64,000 nt of DNA, taken from Leptolyngbya sp. Heron Island J. Lineage in GTDB: Bacteria; Cyanobacteriota; Cyanobacteriia; Phormidesmidales; Phormidesmidaceae. The notes beneath the pieces are model-generated. The model saw nothing but the letters and a program-made list of their open reading frames with translations, made no database searches and had not been told where the DNA came from. Position 1 is the first letter of the stretch, and each line of letters begins with the position of its first letter. The stretch lies in the NCBI RefSeq assembly GCF_000482245.1, contig NZ_AWNH01000059.1, forward strand, positions 21,637 through 85,636, given 5' to 3'. Position numbers and translations under genes: made by a program. This document shows positions 25,390 through 34,494 of this stretch, one piece after another.

Positions 25390-26703
25390 ATGACGAGGAT
25401 TAATAGACGTAAATTTTTGGTGTACGGCTCTACTGCCGTGGGTACCAGTATCCTGCTAAAAGCCTGTGGTGGCACTTCTGAGCCTACCGCTGAAACCGCA
25501 CCCGCTGAAGGCGAAGCTACAACCGCAGCTGCTGGTGACGGCGATACGATTAAGGTGGGTATTCTTCACTCCCTGAGCGGCACCATGGCCATTAGTGAAA
25601 CCACCGTGGTAGATGCTGAAGAATTAGCCATCAAAGAGATTAACGCGGCTGGTGGTGTTCTAGGTAAGCAGATTGTTGCCGTTAAAGAAGACGGCGCGTC
25701 CGACTGGGATACTTTTGCAGAGAAAGCAGAAAAACTGATCGATCAAGATCAGGTGTCTGTAGTATTTGGCTGCTGGACCTCTGCTAGCCGTAAGAAAGTA
25801 CTTCCCGTCTTCGAAGCGAAAGACCACATGCTGTGGTATCCCGTACAGTACGAAGGCCAGGAATGTTCCAAGAACATTTTCTACACAGGTGCCGCTCCCA
25901 ACCAGCAGATTGAACCCGCTGTCTCCTGGTTGTTAGAAAACAAAGGCACAGACTTCTTCCTGGTCGGTTCTGACTATGTATTCCCTCGTACCGCCAACAA
26001 CATTATTAAAGAGCAACTGAAAGCCGAGGGCGGTAACACCGTTGGTGAAGACTACTTGCCCCTGGGGAACACCGAGGTAACTCCCATCATCACCAAGATC
26101 AAGGCAGCACTGCCCGACGGTGGTGTTATCTTTAACAGCCTCAATGGTGACAGTAACGTTGCTTTCTTTAAGCAGCTCAAGGGCGCAGGCATGGGTCCAG
26201 ATAAGTATCCGGTAATGTCCGTGAGTATTGCTGAAGAAGAAGTTCGTACCATCGGTCCCGACTTCCTTACCGGTCACTATGCTGCCTGGAACTACTTCCA
26301 AACTGTTGAGAGCGCTGATAACGAGAAGTGGGTATCCGACTTTAAGGCTGAATACGGTGATGATCGGGTAACCAACGACCCCATGGAAGCCGCTTACATC
26401 ATGGTTTATCTGTGGAAGCAAGCTGTTGAGCAAGCAGGCACAACTGATATTGCTGCTGTGCGTGAAGCTGCCTATGGTCAAGTCTTTGACGCACCCGGTG
26501 GCACAGTCACCATGAACCCCAACCATCACTTGTCCAAGACTGTTCGTATCGGTGAGATCCGTGACGACGGTCTGTTCGAGATCGTGTCTGCAACTGACGG
26601 TCCAGTTGATCCCTTGCCCTGGAACCAGTATGTTCCTGACACTAAGGGTTATACCTGTGACTGGTCCGACCCAGCCAAGGGTGGCAAGTTCAAGGAAGCC
26701 TAA
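25390..26703 (+). CDS. urtA: Urea ABC transporter substrate-binding lipoprotein UrtA
   Basis: UrtA binds urea in the periplasm and delivers it to UrtB/UrtC. The N-terminus has twin arginines (RINRRKFL) and a hydrophobic stretch ending in a lipobox-like LLKAC, so it is probably a lipoprotein, possibly Tat-exported. The mature part, from VGILHSLSGTMAISE, shows typical UrtA blocks, including VFGCWTSASRKKVLPVFE and LWYPVQYEGQECSKNIFYTG. At 437 residues its length is normal. GAAAGGAA lies upstream of the ATG. A hairpin with a T-run after the stop separates it from urtB. Confidence 0.96.
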   Translation: MTRINRRKFLVYGSTAVGTSILLKACGGTSEPTAETAPAEGEATTAAAGDGDTIKVGILHSLSGTMAISETTVVDAEELAIKEINAAGGVLGKQIVAVKEDGASDWDTFAEKAEKLIDQDQVSVVFGCWTSASRKKVLPVFEAKDHMLWYPVQYEGQECSKNIFYTGAAPNQQIEPAVSWLLENKGTDFFLVGSDYVFPRTANNIIKEQLKAEGGNTVGEDYLPLGNTEVTPIITKIKAALPDGGVIFNSLNGDSNVAFFKQLKGAGMGPDKYPVMSVSIAEEEVRTIGPDFLTGHYAAWNYFQTVESADNEKWVSDFKAEYGDDRVTNDPMEAAYIMVYLWKQAVEQAGTTDIAAVREAAYGQVFDAPGGTVTMNPNHHLSKTVRIGEIRDDGLFEIVSATDGPVDPLPWNQYVPDTKGYTCDWSDPAKGGKFKEA

Positions 26704-26725
26704 GGCTGTTGTGATTTAGCTGACA

Positions 26726-26756
26726 GGGGAGGGTCACGGTGGCTCTTCCCTTTTTT
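26726..26756 (+). terminator. Intra-operon terminator/attenuator after urtA
   Basis: GGGGAGGGTCAC and GTGGCTCTTCCC form a GC-rich stem with one bulge, directly followed by TTTTTT. Partial termination here would give more binding protein than membrane components, a common arrangement in ABC transporter operons. Confidence 0.65.
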
Positions 26757-26800
26757 CATTTCACTATTAACCACTCACCCTCTTTAACAGGTAACAGTTC

Positions 26801-27967
26801 GTGCTCGACGGTTTAATTAACGGCATATTTAATGGCATCAGCATTGGCGCGGTGCTTCTAATTGTGGCCCTGGGTCTGGCGATTGTGTTTGGTCTTATGG
26901 GCGTTATTAACCTGGCCCATGGAGAACTGATGATGCTAGGAGCCTACACCACCTATGTGGTGCAGAATGGCTTTAAAGCACTCGGCGATGGGGCCCAAGA
27001 TTTTTATATCTTGCTGGCGTTGCCCCTCTCGTTTGTGGTCGCGGCTCTCGTCGGACTCGCCCTGGAACGCAGTGTGATTCGATTACTTTATGGACGGCCC
27101 CTGGAAACACTGCTGGCCACCTGGGGAGTGAGCCTGATTTTGCAGCAGTTTGTGCGCAGTGTCAGCTGGTCGCTGGTTTTTGGCATTTTAACCGTGTGTC
27201 TGTTTCTGTTTGGTGGTCGCACTATCTTAGATAAGTTTGCCAATCTGGGTCCACGTCAGAAGCTGGCTAAGTTTGTTGTGCTGGTATTGTCGCTTGGGAT
27301 TGGCATTAGCCTGGGGCAAGCACTCAACAGTAACTCAGCTCTCGAAAAACCCTGGTTTAGCGCCCGTAATGTGGATGTCACCGCTCCCGGTTGGTTGCAG
27401 GATAGCATTCGCGTCACAGACACCCTATCTTTTCCAGCCGCCCGTATTTTTATCATTTTGCTAACGGTAGTTTGTTTATTCGGCACGTTTTGGTTTCTCA
27501 ATCGATCTGCCTGGGGTCTGCGGATTCGATCCGTCACTCAAAACCGGGATATGAGTGCCTGCCTGGGGATTCCGACCAAGCGAGTAGATGCCCTTACCTT
27601 TGCCCTGGGGTCTGGTCTAGCGGGAATCGCTGGCTGTGCCGTCACCCTATTGGGGTCGGTGGGTCCTAACCTAGGCAGCAACTATATTGTTGATGCCTTT
27701 ATGGTGGTGGTAGTCGGCGGAGTTGGTAAGCTAATTGGCAGTATCGTAGCGGCCTTGCTGATTGGTATCGTCACCTACATTGTCGGCTCCGGTACATTGG
27801 TGCTGATGTTGCCCTCCAGTGAAGCACTGCAGCCCCTGATTGATATGGCCACCTTTTTCGCCACAACCAGTATGGCCAAAGTGCTGGTATTTGCCTTAAT
27901 TATTGCTTTCTTGCAGGTTAAACCCGCTGGGTTATTTCCTCAAAAAGGCCGTTCGGTGGAGGTATAA
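26801..27967 (+). CDS. urtB: Urea ABC transporter permease UrtB
   Basis: UrtB is a LivH-type inner-membrane permease that pairs with UrtC. The 388-residue protein starts with GTG and has about eight to ten hydrophobic helices. Family motifs are GLAIVFGLMGVINLAHGELM near residue 30 and MVVVVGGVGKLIGSIVAAL near residue 305. A long middle loop (about 170-210) is typical of UrtB. It lies 97 bp after urtA, across the terminator-like hairpin, and 2 bp before urtC. Confidence 0.95.
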   Translation: MLDGLINGIFNGISIGAVLLIVALGLAIVFGLMGVINLAHGELMMLGAYTTYVVQNGFKALGDGAQDFYILLALPLSFVVAALVGLALERSVIRLLYGRPLETLLATWGVSLILQQFVRSVSWSLVFGILTVCLFLFGGRTILDKFANLGPRQKLAKFVVLVLSLGIGISLGQALNSNSALEKPWFSARNVDVTAPGWLQDSIRVTDTLSFPAARIFIILLTVVCLFGTFWFLNRSAWGLRIRSVTQNRDMSACLGIPTKRVDALTFALGSGLAGIAGCAVTLLGSVGPNLGSNYIVDAFMVVVVGGVGKLIGSIVAALLIGIVTYIVGSGTLVLMLPSSEALQPLIDMATFFATTSMAKVLVFALIIAFLQVKPAGLFPQKGRSVEV

Positions 27968-27969
27968 CC

Positions 27970-29124
27970 ATGGCAGACACCACAAAAAACCTAGGCAAAA
28001 ACCGCAGACGGACTCTGGAAGTCGGCATTGTTATTGGTCTCACACTATTTTTGATTTTTGTTGCGCCGTTAATGCTGTCAGGTTTTCGCCTGGGGCTGTT
28101 GGGGCGATTTCTGGCGCTGGCTATTGTCGCCCTGGGTGTAGATCTAATCTGGGGCTACACCGGACTGCTGAGTCTGGGACAGGGTATTTTCTTTGCTCTG
28201 GGGGGCTATGCCTTTGCCATGCACCTGCAGCTTAATCTGGCTGGCGATGGTATTCCTGAATTTTTTGGTTTGTACGGGGTTTCAGAACTGCCCTGGTTTT
28301 GGCAACCCTTCTACTCACTACCCGTTACCCTGATTGCGATTGTTGTCTTACCAGGGCTGGTAGCGGGTTTGCTTGGCTACCTGGTCTTCCGTAACCGGAT
28401 TCGAGGCGTTTATTTCTCGATTTTGACCCAGGCCATGCTGGTGGTATTTTTTAACTTTTTTAATGGCCAGCAAAAGCTAATTAACGGCACCAACGGTCTG
28501 GGCACTGACACTACTCCGCTATTTGGTCAACAGGTGGGTAGCGATCGCATGCAGTTTGCGTTCTACATCGCAACGGTGATCATCTTAGCCCTCACCTACG
28601 GACTCTGCCGTTGGCTAACCCGAGGACGCTTTGGGCGTTTGTTAATTGCCATCCGGGATGATGAAAATCGCCTCAGATTTTCAGGCTATAACCCTGCCAT
28701 GTTTAAGGTTTTAGTCTTTGCCGTTGCAGGCGGCATCGCTGGCGCTGCTGGGGCACTCTACACCGTTCAATCCAGCGGCATCACTCCGCAATATATGAGT
28801 GTTGCCTTCTCCATTGAAATGGTAATTTGGGTTGCCGTCGGCGGTCGCGCCACTCTGGGGGGAGCTGTACTGGGAGCGCTAGCGGTCAACTGGGCCCAAG
28901 CATTACTCAGCGAACAATTTCCAGAAGTTTGGTTATTTTTCCAAGGGGCGCTGTTCCTGCTGGTTGTCACAGTATTGCCTAAGGGCATTGTCGGCTGGTT
29001 ACGAGATGATGCCGTCAATCAGATTCGCGATTTACTGGGTTTACAACCCCAGCTCAACACCTATCCAGACATTGAGCTAGACCCTGATATCAAACGAGAA
29101 AAACAAGAGTTAGCCAGTAAATAA
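27970..29124 (+). CDS. urtC: Urea ABC transporter permease UrtC
   Basis: UrtC is the LivM-type permease partner of UrtB. The 384-residue protein shows a charged N-terminus, then LALAIVALGVDLIWGYTGLL and SLGQGIFFALGGYAFAMHL. RNRIRGVYFSILTQAML and the EAA-like loop RDDENRLRFSGYNPAMFK, which contacts the ATPases, follow. It starts 2 bp after urtB and is followed after 28 bp by urtD. The charged, lysine-rich C-terminus is cytoplasmic. Confidence 0.95.
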   Translation: MADTTKNLGKNRRRTLEVGIVIGLTLFLIFVAPLMLSGFRLGLLGRFLALAIVALGVDLIWGYTGLLSLGQGIFFALGGYAFAMHLQLNLAGDGIPEFFGLYGVSELPWFWQPFYSLPVTLIAIVVLPGLVAGLLGYLVFRNRIRGVYFSILTQAMLVVFFNFFNGQQKLINGTNGLGTDTTPLFGQQVGSDRMQFAFYIATVIILALTYGLCRWLTRGRFGRLLIAIRDDENRLRFSGYNPAMFKVLVFAVAGGIAGAAGALYTVQSSGITPQYMSVAFSIEMVIWVAVGGRATLGGAVLGALAVNWAQALLSEQFPEVWLFFQGALFLLVVTVLPKGIVGWLRDDAVNQIRDLLGLQPQLNTYPDIELDPDIKREKQELASK

Positions 29125-29152
29125 CGCCGACCCAACCGATCATCGCTCAATA

Positions 29153-30283
29153 ATGGCAAACAAAATCCTAGAAATCGATGCGCTCACCGTCAGCTTTGAC
29201 GGGTTTAAAGCTCTCAACAATCTCAACTTCGCCATGAATGAAGGCGAGCTTCGGGTGATTATTGGCCCCAATGGCGCTGGAAAAACCACCTTTCTAGATG
29301 TCATCACTGGCAAAGTGCAACCTACCCAGGGCAAAGTAAAATTCAAGGGCAAAAAGCTGAGCGGTCGTGCAGAACATGACATTGCGCGGCTGGGTATTGG
29401 CCGTAAGTTTCAAACACCACGTATTTATCTCAACCTGACACCACGCGAAAACCTGGAGCTTTGTTGCAACCAGGACAAAAGCGTACTGTCCACCCTGTTG
29501 AAGCCCACCCCCAAAGCTGAACGTCGTACCGTCGGTGGCTTGCTAGAAACCATTGGCTTAGACCACAAGTCAGACAAACCTGCCGCCTTGCTTTCCCATG
29601 GCGAGAAACAGTGGCTTGAGATTGGTATGCTGGTGGCCCAGTCACCTGATTTACTTCTGGTTGACGAGCCGGTTGCCGGGTTGACCGATGAAGAAACCGA
29701 ACGGACTGGTGAGCTACTGATTGCCCTGGCGGAAAGTCATTCTGTCATCGTGATTGAGCATGATATGGAGTTTGTTCGTCAGATTGCCCGTCAGGTCACA
29801 GTACTACACGAAGGGTCTGTACTGTGCGAAGGCACCATGGACGAAGTGCAAAACGATCCGCGTGTGATTGAGGTTTATCTGGGCAGTGAGACCTCAATTA
29901 CCCCAGACCAGATGCTCCTCCTGCGGATTGCGGCGACTATGGCCTGGGCTGACGGCAACTTTGCGCCCATTCAACAGGATGTCATTCTCGATCGCCTCAG
30001 TCGTCAGTTTGCTCAAGATGCCAACGAGCAGGCGTCTCTTCGTCATGACCTGAAAGATTTGCTAGCCAAAAAAATTCCTTTAGAGGAGCTGGTGCCAAAG
30101 CTCACCACCCCCGCTGAGCGGGAACAAGCTCTGATGTTGAGCTATGAGGTAATTAGCTCTAATCAGGTTAATCAGGCGGAAGCTGTGGTGTATCAGAAGT
30201 TATTAAAGCTGCTAGACCTGCCACCTGAAACCGTTAGCCGTTTAGAAGCGGCGGCTTTGGAACAACTGAAGACTTATCAATAG
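29153..30283 (+). CDS. urtD: Urea ABC transporter ATPase UrtD fused to a TerB-like domain
   Basis: UrtD is a LivG-type ATPase that energises urea uptake. Residues 1-243 hold the ABC domain: Walker A GPNGAGKTT, signature LSHGEKQWLEIGMLV, Walker B LLLVDEPVAGLTDEE and H-loop VIEHDMEFV. Residues about 250-376 form an extra all-helical domain starting QMLLLRIAATMAWADGNFAP, whose ADG pattern resembles TerB/DUF533 folds. UrtD proteins are usually about 250 residues, so the last third is an addition. The frame is continuous, so this is a fusion and not a missed stop. The TerB part may tether or regulate the transporter. Confidence 0.93.
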   Translation: MANKILEIDALTVSFDGFKALNNLNFAMNEGELRVIIGPNGAGKTTFLDVITGKVQPTQGKVKFKGKKLSGRAEHDIARLGIGRKFQTPRIYLNLTPRENLELCCNQDKSVLSTLLKPTPKAERRTVGGLLETIGLDHKSDKPAALLSHGEKQWLEIGMLVAQSPDLLLVDEPVAGLTDEETERTGELLIALAESHSVIVIEHDMEFVRQIARQVTVLHEGSVLCEGTMDEVQNDPRVIEVYLGSETSITPDQMLLLRIAATMAWADGNFAPIQQDVILDRLSRQFAQDANEQASLRHDLKDLLAKKIPLEELVPKLTTPAEREQALMLSYEVISSNQVNQAEAVVYQKLLKLLDLPPETVSRLEAAALEQLKTYQ

Positions 30284-30295
30284 ATGTGCTAGCCC

Positions 30296-31051
30296 ATGAC
30301 AACTACAGTGCCCCAATCTATCCATCAACAATCCTCAACAACCCCCATGTTAAAAATCTCGGGGCTGAACTTTTACTATGGTGAAAGCCATATTTTGCGG
30401 GATGTGGATCTGACGGTGCCCAAGGGCCAGATGATCTGTTTAATTGGACGCAATGGGGTGGGAAAAACAACCTTGTTGAAGAATATTATTGGCTTGTTAT
30501 CTCCCCGTAGTGGTGCGATCGCATACGATGGTCAACCTATCAACTCACTCACAGCCGACAATCGAGCCCGTATCGGCATTGGCTATGTTCCTCAAGGGCG
30601 AGAGATTATCCCCCGATTGACTGTCAAAGAAAATCTCATCATTGGCTTAGAAGCCTTAGGCAAACGAGCACCCAAGGCAAAAAAAGAAATTCCTGAGCTG
30701 ATCTTTGAACTCTTTCCTGTTCTCAAAACTATGCTGTCACGCATGGGGGGCGACCTAAGTGGCGGCCAACAACAACAGCTATCCATTGCCCGTGCCCTCA
30801 TGGGCCAACCTCAGCTATTACTGTTAGATGAACCCACCGAAGGTATTCAACCCTCAATCATTCTAGATATTGAAAACGCAGTACGGCGCATCATTGAAAC
30901 CACTGGCATTTCTGTCCTATTGGTAGAACAACATCTACATTTTGTCCGTCAGGCCGACTACTATTACGCCATGCAAAAAGGTGGGATTGTTGCCTCTGGC
31001 TCTACAGAACAGCTCAGCAATGATGTCATTCAAGAATTTCTTGCAGTTTAG
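30296..31051 (+). CDS. urtE: Urea ABC transporter ATPase UrtE
   Basis: UrtE is the LivF-type ATPase that completes the urea transporter with UrtD. The 251-residue protein has Walker A GRNGVGKTTLLKNI, the LivF/UrtE-type GIGYVPQGREIIPRLTVKEN, signature LSGGQQQQLSIARAL, Walker B LLLLDEPTEGIQPS and H-loop VEQHLHFV. The ABC domain begins at MLKISGLNFYYG (ATG at 30347), so the first 17 residues may not be translated. Only 12 bp separate it from urtD. It is the last gene of the urt operon. Confidence 0.95.
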   Translation: MTTTVPQSIHQQSSTTPMLKISGLNFYYGESHILRDVDLTVPKGQMICLIGRNGVGKTTLLKNIIGLLSPRSGAIAYDGQPINSLTADNRARIGIGYVPQGREIIPRLTVKENLIIGLEALGKRAPKAKKEIPELIFELFPVLKTMLSRMGGDLSGGQQQQLSIARALMGQPQLLLLDEPTEGIQPSIILDIENAVRRIIETTGISVLLVEQHLHFVRQADYYYAMQKGGIVASGSTEQLSNDVIQEFLAV

Positions 31052-31436
31052 GCCTATTTTATTCCAGGCACACTTGTGCTAAGTTCCAAATAGATCAAAT
31101 CCTGGCGCTTGTGGGTGCATGAGCGCAATTTTGGGATGGGTGCCGCCATCAATTATTAAGTAAATATACGGATGCAGTATTTGTATCTGATGTAATAATT
31201 GATGCTTTTATTAGAAACTTCAGTCTTAACTATCGCGTCTGATCACTCGGCCCATCAGCCAACCGTATATGGCTGCATAGCCTGATTTGACCTGGAGTCA
31301 GGGGAATTCAACATTGGTGGTGCATATACGGAAGAGGCACACAGAACCTCAGTAAGACAGCAGCGTCTGTTCATACAGGCACATTTGCTCATCTATCTAA
31401 AACTTGTCGGCACCGTACTATTGGACATCATGCATC
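31052..31436. other. 385-bp intergenic region with a 12-bp inverted repeat
   Basis: No gene seen. CATCAATTATTA (31147-31158) and TAATAATTGATG (31193-31204) are exact complements 34 nt apart, and CGGATGCAGT lies between them. This could be a regulatory site of the following sulfotransferase or a remnant end of a mobile element. No T-run follows, so it is not an obvious urtE terminator. Confidence 0.5.
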
Positions 31437-32369
31437 ATGATCAAAAGCTATTTGAGAGAACTCATTCCAGTTAGCGTCAGAACTTTTATCTCAAAAGTTG
31501 AAAGTCTTCTACTCTTTGACCTGTATGCATACCATGTACTGAGAGCATCCCTCAATAAAAAACTAAAGCAGCGGCAAAAACCATCAAAGTATCTTTTTGT
31601 CATGGCCCCAGCCCGTTCTGGCTCTTCATTACTGGGACACATACTCTATAGCCACCCTGAAGTCACAGGTTATGGAGAAAGTCATGTCAGCTATACATCA
31701 ACCACCGATTTACATCGACTCATTTATAGAACAGCTGCTGTTCTCGACGATTTTGAGCCGATGGACTACACATACATCGTTGACAAGATTGTTTGGGACT
31801 ATCCCATAGCAGACGCTATACAGATTAAATTTATCTTTCTCCTGCGTGACCCGGCAGCTACCTACACCAGCACAGTCCATTCTTTTTCAGGCCAAGAATC
31901 TCCAGCCGGAGTGGAGCAATGGATCAGCTATTATCAAAAACGCCTGGAGCGCCTTAAAACCCTGGCGATGCAGATCAACGAGCCCAATCGCTGTTTAACC
32001 CTGCGGTATGAAGATTTGCTAGGTGATACAGACCGTACCCTGGCATCATTCCAGACATTTCTAGGCACTCGGACTCCATTTTCCGACAGCTATACAGTGG
32101 CCCCACACACAGCCCGCCTCAAGTACGGCGATAACTCCAACGCCATTCGGGCCGGGAAAATTCTCCGTAAGAAGTTTCGTAAACCCATCCTCAACGAAAC
32201 CATATTTACTTTGGAGAAACAAACAGCTGTATATAACTGTTATGCCAGCTGTATGACCACCCTAAGCCAGTACACTCAGCTGTCAAGCGCCATAGCTGAT
32301 CATCAGTCTGAGCACGAAAGTTCGTTGTCGGCAAAGGTTAATGTAAGTTGTCGGCAAAGGTTAATGTAA
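31437..32369 (+). CDS. PAPS-dependent sulfotransferase family protein
   Basis: This 310-residue protein has the PAPS-binding signature near its start: LFVMAPARSGSSLLGHIL with a following YGESH. The 3'-phosphate-binding segment is FLLRDPAATYTSTVHSF, and RYEDLL is further on. It likely transfers sulfate to a carbohydrate or other acceptor, which is unknown. I use the ATG at 31437. The frame extends to a TTG at 31404. The C-terminus is built from a 23-bp tandem duplication, so the last ~15 residues may be aberrant. It is AT-rich relative to the urt genes and probably acquired. Confidence 0.75.
   Translation: MIKSYLRELIPVSVRTFISKVESLLLFDLYAYHVLRASLNKKLKQRQKPSKYLFVMAPARSGSSLLGHILYSHPEVTGYGESHVSYTSTTDLHRLIYRTAAVLDDFEPMDYTYIVDKIVWDYPIADAIQIKFIFLLRDPAATYTSTVHSFSGQESPAGVEQWISYYQKRLERLKTLAMQINEPNRCLTLRYEDLLGDTDRTLASFQTFLGTRTPFSDSYTVAPHTARLKYGDNSNAIRAGKILRKKFRKPILNETIFTLEKQTAVYNCYASCMTTLSQYTQLSSAIADHQSEHESSLSAKVNVSCRQRLM
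32324..32369 (+). repeat. 23-bp perfect tandem duplication at the sulfotransferase 3' end
   Basis: GTTGTCGGCAAAGGTTAATG plus TAA occurs twice with no spacer. The first copy is read through in one frame and the second supplies the stop in another, giving the C-terminus SAKVNVSCRQRLM. A single-copy ancestor would have had a different C-terminus. Confidence 0.8.
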
Positions 32370-32561
32370 CCTGAACACTCGGAAGTTATAGAAAAAACAT
32401 TGATATACTTCCAGAAATTCACTTTGATGGCCGAAAAAGCCGGTGCAACGCTTTGCAGCTTCAGTTCTAGATTGCTTTAGCTGACAACCTAATTGCACAT
32501 CTGGACCTCAATGTGATTTCACCTAAACACAGGACCCTTTTCGTTAAGGAATAATATCCCC

Positions 32562-32984
32562 ATGGTTAGTAATCAGGCTCGCTCTCGAGCAGTGAACTCT
32601 GCCGGTAGCTTTATGAACGACTTTCGTGAATTTTTACTACGCGGCAATGTCGTTGACCTGGCAGTAGCTGTTGTGATTGGTGGCGCTTTTGGCGCTGTCA
32701 TTACTTCATTCATTGAAGACATTATTACTCCCCTACTACTGAGCCCCGCTCTCAAGGCTGCCAACGTTGAAGACATTGCCGCTCTCTCTGCCAATGGCAT
32801 CAAGTACGGTGTCTTTTTGTCCAATGTCATCAATTTTGTGGTGATTGCCTTCATCCTATTTATGGTGATTCGTACATTTGAGCGTCTCAAGCGTACCGAA
32901 GAAGTGGATGCAGGACCGTCCACCGATGAAAAGCTCAACGATACTTTGGGCCGTTTAACGGGTTTTCTTGAACAGCGGATGTAA
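32562..32984 (+). CDS. mscL: Large-conductance mechanosensitive channel MscL
   Basis: MscL forms a pentameric channel that opens under extreme membrane tension and releases solutes during osmotic downshock. The 140-residue protein has the expected topology: amphipathic N-terminal FMNDFREFLLRGNVVDLAVA, TM1 with AVVIGGAFGAVITSF, a periplasmic loop, TM2 VFLSNVINFVVIAFILFMVI, then a charged helix. A GC-rich hairpin follows after ~50 bp. It stands alone. Confidence 0.95.
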   Translation: MVSNQARSRAVNSAGSFMNDFREFLLRGNVVDLAVAVVIGGAFGAVITSFIEDIITPLLLSPALKAANVEDIAALSANGIKYGVFLSNVINFVVIAFILFMVIRTFERLKRTEEVDAGPSTDEKLNDTLGRLTGFLEQRM

Positions 32985-33031
32985 ACCTGTACTACCTGCG
33001 TTAACACCGCTAAACCCATAATCTAGATAAT

Positions 33032-33069
33032 GGGTCGGGAAATGTTGTGTTCCTGACCCTTTGTTTTTG
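33032..33069 (+). terminator. Rho-independent terminator after mscL
   Basis: GGGTCGGGAA and TTCCTGACCC pair (one G-T) around an 8-nt loop and are followed by TTTGTTTTTG. This ends mscL before purU. Confidence 0.75.
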
Positions 33070-33100
33070 TAGGATGTTGGTGTTGTAAGCCTTTCCAACT

Positions 33101-33955
33101 GTGACCATACCCACTGCAACACTTTTAATTTCTTGTCCTGACCAGCAAGGACTGGTCGCTAAAATTGCGAATTTTATCTACGCCAACGGCGGCAATATTG
33201 TCCATGCTGACCAGCACCGAGATGAACCATCAGAGCTATTTTTATCCCGCATTGAATGGCAGCTAGATGGCTTTAATCTGCGGCGAGAGCTGATTGGACC
33301 GGCCTTTGACTCCATTGCCACACCGCTAGGAGCTACGTGGGAGCTACACTTTTCGGATGTGATTCCTCGCGCAGCCATTTGGGTGAGCAAACAAAATCAC
33401 TGTTTGCTAGATTTGCTGTGGCGACACCAAGCAGGTGAGCTAGCTGCAGAGATCCCCTTGATCATTAGCAATCACGAACTACTCCGGCCCATTGCGCAAC
33501 AGTTTAATATTGCCTTTCACCACATTCCTATCACCAAAGCAACGAAAACTGAGCAAGAAGCCAAGCAGCTTGCCCTGTTACAAGAACACTCCATTGATTT
33601 AGTGGTGCTCGCTAAATATATGCAAATTCTCAGCCCTGACTTTATCAAACAGTTTCCCAGGGTAATCAACATTCACCATTCATTTTTGCCAGCGTTTGTG
33701 GGAGCCAATCCCTATCATCGTGCCTACGAGCGTGGTGTGAAAATTATTGGGGCTACCGGACACTACGTAACGTCAGACTTAGATGCCGGTCCAATTATTG
33801 AGCAGGATGTAGTCCATGTGAGCCATCGCGATCAGGTCAGTGATTTAATTCGTAAGGGCAAGGATTTAGAGCGGGTGGTGCTGGCACGAGCCGTACGCCT
33901 GCACCTGCAAAATCGTGTTCTAGTCTATGGCAATCGTACTGTGGTCTTCGCCTAG
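33101..33955 (+). CDS. purU: Formyltetrahydrofolate deformylase PurU
   Basis: PurU hydrolyses 10-formyl-THF to formate and THF, supplying formate to purine synthesis and balancing the one-carbon pool. The 284-residue protein starts with GTG and has an N-terminal ACT domain (ISCPDQQGLVAKIANFIYANGG). The formyltransferase-type catalytic domain follows, with LAKYMQILSP, VINIHHSFLPAFVGANPY and TSDLDAGPIIEQDVVHVSH, where the Asn, His and Asp catalytic residues lie. It converges with uraD 32 bp away. Confidence 0.95.
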   Translation: MTIPTATLLISCPDQQGLVAKIANFIYANGGNIVHADQHRDEPSELFLSRIEWQLDGFNLRRELIGPAFDSIATPLGATWELHFSDVIPRAAIWVSKQNHCLLDLLWRHQAGELAAEIPLIISNHELLRPIAQQFNIAFHHIPITKATKTEQEAKQLALLQEHSIDLVVLAKYMQILSPDFIKQFPRVINIHHSFLPAFVGANPYHRAYERGVKIIGATGHYVTSDLDAGPIIEQDVVHVSHRDQVSDLIRKGKDLERVVLARAVRLHLQNRVLVYGNRTVVFA

Positions 33956-33987
33956 GGGTTAGATCATAAATACCCTACAGCCTGGGT

Positions 33988-34494
33988 CTATGGGACTGCC
34001 AATAAATCATTGAGACGAAAGCGAGCAATTTTAGTAATTTCCAGCAGGGCCTGTTGTTGTTCTTGGATCTGGGTATTGTCTAAACGTTGATTAAATGCAG
34101 CCAATATTATCTCTTTTGTCTGTCCTTTGACAGCCATAATAAAGGGAAAGCCAAACTTGTTTTGGTAGGCAGTGTTTAGCATTTGAAACTGCTCATATTC
34201 CTTTGGACTCAGACAATTTAGGCCGACATCAGTTTGTTCTTGCACCGAGGCAGGAGCCATTTGCACTCGGCTTCCTAGGTCAGGATGGGCTCTAATTAGG
34301 TCTAGTTGAGCCTCTTTAGACATCTGCGCAACCAGAGTTGTCATAATTTGATACAGATGAGCTGAGTCCAAAAATGGTCGCTGATGCCAAGTCTGTTCCG
34401 CAATACTGGGGGTGTCTTCAAATACTGCGCCAAACGCTGTAACAAACTCTGAGCAAGTCATTTGGTTGATTTCAGCGATGGTGTGATGTCCCAT
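33988..34494 (-). CDS. uraD: OHCU decarboxylase UraD
   Basis: UraD converts 2-oxo-4-hydroxy-4-carboxy-5-ureidoimidazoline to S-allantoin in urate breakdown. The 168-residue protein begins with INQMTCSEFVTAFGAVFEDTPS and has WHQRPF and the catalytic histidine region LDLIRAHPDLGSR. GFPFIMAVKGQTKEIILAAF follows. Length fits the single-domain family. No urate oxidase or 5-hydroxyisourate hydrolase is in the window. Its position beside an HpxX/HpxY-like pair suggests ureide catabolism for nitrogen. Confidence 0.93.
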   Translation of the reverse strand: MGHHTIAEINQMTCSEFVTAFGAVFEDTPSIAEQTWHQRPFLDSAHLYQIMTTLVAQMSKEAQLDLIRAHPDLGSRVQMAPASVQEQTDVGLNCLSPKEYEQFQMLNTAYQNKFGFPFIMAVKGQTKEIILAAFNQRLDNTQIQEQQQALLEITKIARFRLNDLLAVP

